Below are positions 61,281 through 64,000 of a stretch of 64,000 nt of DNA, one piece after another. Under the pieces are notes generated by a model. The model searched no databases. It saw only the letters and a program-made list of their open reading frames with translations, and was not told the DNA's origin. The stretch comes from Planctomycetia bacterium (GTDB lineage: Bacteria; Planctomycetota; Phycisphaerae; UBA1845; UTPLA1), in contig CP054187.1 of the NCBI GenBank assembly GCA_015200345.1, forward strand, positions 1,658,470 through 1,722,469. The letters run 5' to 3'. How positions within the stretch are numbered: position 1 is the first letter of the stretch; each line of letters opens with the position of its first letter. The position numbers were made by a program, and so were the translations under genes.

Positions 61281-61967
61281 ATGTTTGAATCGAAAGCAGG
61301 CGTGTTTCTCATCGCGGGGATCGGCTTCTTCGCGCTCTCGTTCCTCGTCATGGGACTGCTGCCCTGGACGATCTACTACAACGAGCCGGAGCTGACGGTC
61401 GATCAGATCGCCGCCAAGGGGATCCTCCCCGATTTTGTCGACCTGGCCGAACGTTTCCCCGATCAGTTTAAGGATTACTTCGGCGAGGTCAGCGAAAAGT
61501 CCTTTGCCGAAGCACTGGCGCTGGGCCACAAAATCTACGTTGCAGAGGCCTGCTGGCATTGCCATTCCCAGTTCATCCGGCCTGTCTCGAACGAGGACCT
61601 TCGCTGGGGGCCGGTCTCGCACGCCCTGGAGTACCAGAATCGCTTGCAGCGCCCGGTGCTCTTCGGCACGCGGCGCGTCGGGCCGGACCTCTCGCGAGAA
61701 GGCGGGGTGCGCAGCAACGACTGGCACATCGCACATTTCTGGGATCCGACCAGTGTCACGCCCAGCTCGGTCATGCCCTCCTACAAGTGGTTCTTCGACG
61801 GTGACGGCTATCCGAACAAGCGCGGCATGGCGATCATCACGTACGTCCAATGGCTGGGAAGCTGGCTGAAGGAATATCCGTACTATCATGGGGATGGACC
61901 CAGCGGACCGACCACGCAGCCGGCCTATCCGCCGCGAACGGCCGCCAGCCAGCCCGCCGCCGGATGA
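61281..61967 (+). CDS. ccoO: cbb3-type cytochrome c oxidase subunit II (monoheme)
   Basis: The 228-residue protein has one N-terminal helix (residues 7-29) and a periplasmic cytochrome c domain with CWHCHSQFIRPV at 91 and a Met ligand in SVMPSYKWFF near 163, the FixO/CcoO pattern. It feeds electrons from a c-type donor to CcoN. A Pro/Thr/Ser tail follows residue 205. Located directly after ccoN. Confidence 0.94.
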   Translation: MFESKAGVFLIAGIGFFALSFLVMGLLPWTIYYNEPELTVDQIAAKGILPDFVDLAERFPDQFKDYFGEVSEKSFAEALALGHKIYVAEACWHCHSQFIRPVSNEDLRWGPVSHALEYQNRLQRPVLFGTRRVGPDLSREGGVRSNDWHIAHFWDPTSVTPSSVMPSYKWFFDGDGYPNKRGMAIITYVQWLGSWLKEYPYYHGDGPSGPTTQPAYPPRTAASQPAAG

Positions 61968-61984
61968 GAAAAGGAGCCGACACC

Positions 61985-62308
61985 ATGCAACGGGCCTCCG
62001 ATTCCAGAACCAAGACGATCGTCGTCGTGACGATCGGCGTGCTGATCCTTCTGCCCGCCGCCTATGGATTCATCGAGAAGCTCACGCTCTTCATCCTCGC
62101 CGTGAAGCGCGACCTGATCGCCGGGTTCACGATCATTCCCGTGGTGAATTACCTGATCGTGACGGCCGGCATGGCCTGCCTGTTGATCTGGGCGGTGGCC
62201 CACGGCATGTTTCGTCGAATCGAGCAACCCAAGTACACGATGCTGGAGCGCGAAGAAGAGATCGACCGCCTCGACGCAAGCGAGAACCGAACGGGGGAAG
62301 ACCGATGA
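61985..62308 (+). CDS. Small two-helix membrane protein of the cbb3 cluster
   Basis: The 107-residue protein starts at ATG 61985 with AAGGAG eight bases upstream. It has helices at about 12-30 and 52-73, with a charged C-terminal tail (MLEREEEIDRLDASENRTGE). No heme or metal ligand motif is visible and I cannot name it. Its stop overlaps the next start (ATGA). Small accessory proteins in cbb3 clusters include CcoQ, CcoH and CcoS; this matches none with confidence. Confidence 0.7.
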   Translation: MQRASDSRTKTIVVVTIGVLILLPAAYGFIEKLTLFILAVKRDLIAGFTIIPVVNYLIVTAGMACLLIWAVAHGMFRRIEQPKYTMLEREEEIDRLDASENRTGEDR

Positions 62309-62487
62309 GCCAGCACACCGATCCGACCACCGCGAGCAATGCCGCGCCGCAGGACGAAAATCGATTTCACACCTACGTCACGCATCACATTCCGTGGTAC
62401 GTCCGCGCGATGTGGATCGCGTTCTGGATCGGGCTGGTCTGGTACCTCGTCGCTTACGCGATTCCGAACGCAAAGAATTATTTCTAG
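62305..62487 (+). CDS. Very small membrane protein, CcoP/CcoQ-like helix
   Basis: The 60-residue product has a soluble start (SQHTDPTTASNAAPQDENRF) and a single helix near 34-54 (WYVRAMWIAFWIGLVWYLVA). The helix and preceding HHIPWYVRAMW resemble the N-terminal anchor of CcoP, or a CcoQ-type peptide, but there are no hemes. It overlaps the previous gene by four bases. It is real by context although short. Confidence 0.68.
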   Translation: MSQHTDPTTASNAAPQDENRFHTYVTHHIPWYVRAMWIAFWIGLVWYLVAYAIPNAKNYF

Positions 62488-62605
62488 CGGCCTGATCGGA
62501 AGAATCGAAACAAGAGCATGAGTTCTCCCCTCGCTAAGAGTTCGTCCACCAGGCTCGGGCCGAATTGGATCCGGGCTTTATACTTCGCTCGTTAGCGAGC
62601 CGACC

Positions 62606-64000
62606 ATGAACGCCTGCCACTTCTGCCATTTGCCGATGCCCGCGCGAGGCAGCGCCGCCACGCCGGACGCGGATCGCTTCTGCTGCATCGGCTGTCGAAT
62701 CGCCGCGGAGATCACCCGCGCGCGGGGCGAAGGCGGGCAGGCCGCATGGATCATGGCCCGCCTCGGCATCGCCGTCTTTCTCACGATGTCCGTCATGGTC
62801 ATGGCGACGTATCTGTACGGCTACGAATGGTCGGCTCGCGCCGGTCCCACGACACCGGCGCACGGCGAGATGCCCTCGGCCTTGGCCGGCGTTGTTCGCT
62901 ACATATGTCTTATTTTTGCAACGCCGGTATTCTTCATCCTCGGAATTCCCGTGTGGAACAGCGCCGTGGCGAACGCGCGCCGCGGGGTTGCTTCCACCGA
63001 TCTGCTCATCGTGCTCGGCGTCGCCGCGGCGTACATTTACTCCTACGTCTCCACCCTGCGCGGCGAGGGCGGCGTCTACTTCGAAACCGCCTGCATGATC
63101 CTCGTCTTCGTCACGCTTGGCCGCTACCTCGAAACCTCCATGAAGCTCCACGCCTCCGATGCCGTCCGCGGCCTCGAATCGCTTTTCCCCGCTTCCGTCT
63201 CCGTTCGGAACGACGCCAACCAGATCACGACCCTGCCCCTGTCCGCCGTACGCGCCGGCCAGAGCATCGTTGTGCCCGCCGGTCAGCGCATCGCCGTCGA
63301 TGGCATCATTCTCGATGGCGCGTCGTTCGTGGACGAGCAACTTCTCACCGGTGAAAGCGCACCGGTCGCTCGACGAATCGGTGACGCCGTTCGCGCAGGC
63401 ACGCTCAACACCGACGGCGTGCTCGTGGTTCGTGCCACGCGCGTCGGCGAGGAAAGCACCCTCGGTCGACTCGTTCGTCTGCTCGACGACGCACGACGAA
63501 GCAAGGGCCGGTACGAGCGCCTGGCCGATCGGATCGCTTCGTGGCTGATTGGCGCCACGATCGTAACCGCCGCGCTCGGGGCCTATCTCGGCGCGATGCG
63601 CGGCGGCCTGGAAGAATCGCTCATGACCGCGCTGGCGGTATTGCTCATTGCCTGCCCCTGCTCGCTGGGCATCGCCACGCCGCTGGCGATCTGGGTCGCG
63701 CTGGGCGCGGCCGCGGCCCGGCGAGTGCTGTTCACGGGTGGTGAGGCGATCGAAAAGCTCGCATGCGTGCGAACCGTCTGCTTCGACAAGACCGGTACGC
63801 TGACCGGGGGCACGCCCACGGTTGCGAGTTTCACGGCGAGCGAGGCGGATTCGGAAACGGTTCTGCGCACCGCGGCTGGGATGGCTTCACTTAGCACGCA
63901 CGCGCTGTCGCGCGGAATTGCCGATTACATTGCGCTGCGCCGTGTAACGCCCGCGCGATTCGGCAACGTACAAACGCTTCCGGCGCGCGGCCTGATCGGT
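62606..64000 (+). CDS. ccoI: Copper-type P1B ATPase CcoI/FixI-like (3' partial)
   Basis: The frame runs from ATG 62606 to the window end (465 codons, no stop). It begins with a metal-binding segment (CHFCHLP at 4-10; CCIGC at about 26-30), as in FixI/CcoI-type ATPases. Helices follow, then the actuator TGES near 249, the intramembrane CPC near 350 and the phosphorylation motif DKTGT with D394. In this group the pump loads copper into the cbb3 oxidase. It is 118 bp after the small CcoP/Q-like gene; the gap has a short GCTCG-TTAG-CGAGC hairpin with no T-run. Confidence 0.9.
   Translation, partial: MNACHFCHLPMPARGSAATPDADRFCCIGCRIAAEITRARGEGGQAAWIMARLGIAVFLTMSVMVMATYLYGYEWSARAGPTTPAHGEMPSALAGVVRYICLIFATPVFFILGIPVWNSAVANARRGVASTDLLIVLGVAAAYIYSYVSTLRGEGGVYFETACMILVFVTLGRYLETSMKLHASDAVRGLESLFPASVSVRNDANQITTLPLSAVRAGQSIVVPAGQRIAVDGIILDGASFVDEQLLTGESAPVARRIGDAVRAGTLNTDGVLVVRATRVGEESTLGRLVRLLDDARRSKGRYERLADRIASWLIGATIVTAALGAYLGAMRGGLEESLMTALAVLLIACPCSLGIATPLAIWVALGAAAARRVLFTGGEAIEKLACVRTVCFDKTGTLTGGTPTVASFTASEADSETVLRTAAGMASLSTHALSRGIADYIALRRVTPARFGNVQTLPARGLIG

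Noticed and set aside
62534-63340. Minus-strand 268-codon frame
   Set aside because: It covers the P-type ATPase start, which has all metal-site and actuator motifs on the plus strand.

Overview
The window is GC-rich, densely coded DNA with no phage, plasmid or CRISPR signature. It most likely comes from a planctomycete-type bacterium, possibly Phycisphaerae-like. The evidence is a DUF1501/DUF1800 gene pair, a PEP-CTERM surface protein, a Cys-rich secreted protein with dockerin-like Ca-binding repeats, an alkaline-phosphatase-fold/TPR fusion, many doubled-CXXCH cytochromes and McsA/McsB outside the Firmicutes. This taxonomic call is an inference from gene content. Several proteins carry lipoprotein signals and one is a beta-barrel, so the cell is taken to have an outer membrane.

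Layout. 1-2.7 kb: end of a membrane protein, then nuoF. 2.7-8.1 kb: a frameshifted gene remnant cut by a MITE-like repeat, a PEP-CTERM gene with a strong terminator, a phosphodiesterase-TPR gene and a convergent secreted TPR gene. 8.2-18.4 kb: nuoGHIJKLMN behind a well-formed promoter that carries a perfect CRP-type palindrome; nuoA-E are not here. 18.5-21.5 kb: DUF1501 and DUF1800. 21.7-27.9 kb: a tightly coupled minus-strand operon of beta-barrel, NHL-propeller lipoprotein, 12-heme cytochrome and metzincin lipoprotein. 28.1-30.2 kb: tetraheme lipoprotein, NHL lipoprotein and a small acidic lipoprotein. 30.2-40.7 kb: housekeeping genes (mcsB, mcsA, a PTPS-III-like enzyme, two membrane proteins, trpE, tRNA-Leu, motB, motA, a TPR membrane protein, tRNA-Thr). 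40.9-48.8 kb: the Cys-rich/dockerin protein, a second repeat copy, mfd and a GNAT gene. 48.8-56.9 kb: a second cytochrome island with an NHL-20-heme fusion, a NapC-like 12-heme protein, an NHL-8-heme lipoprotein and a second tetraheme lipoprotein. 57.0-64.0 kb: a lipoprotein, then a cbb3-type oxidase cluster (4-TM protein, diheme cytochrome c, CcoN, CcoO, two small membrane proteins and a CcoI-type P-ATPase cut by the window end).

How the parts may work together. Complex I feeds quinol. The cbb3 oxidase is the oxygen-reducing terminus. The NapC-like protein could draw electrons from quinol into a large periplasmic or outer-membrane multiheme network with NHL propellers and a candidate porin. 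I counted 60 standard or near-standard heme sites in the six proteins of the two cytochrome islands. This NHL/multiheme network, in two loci that share a duplicated gene pair, is the best candidate in the window for an undescribed system. Its role in extracellular or trans-envelope electron transfer is inferred, not shown.
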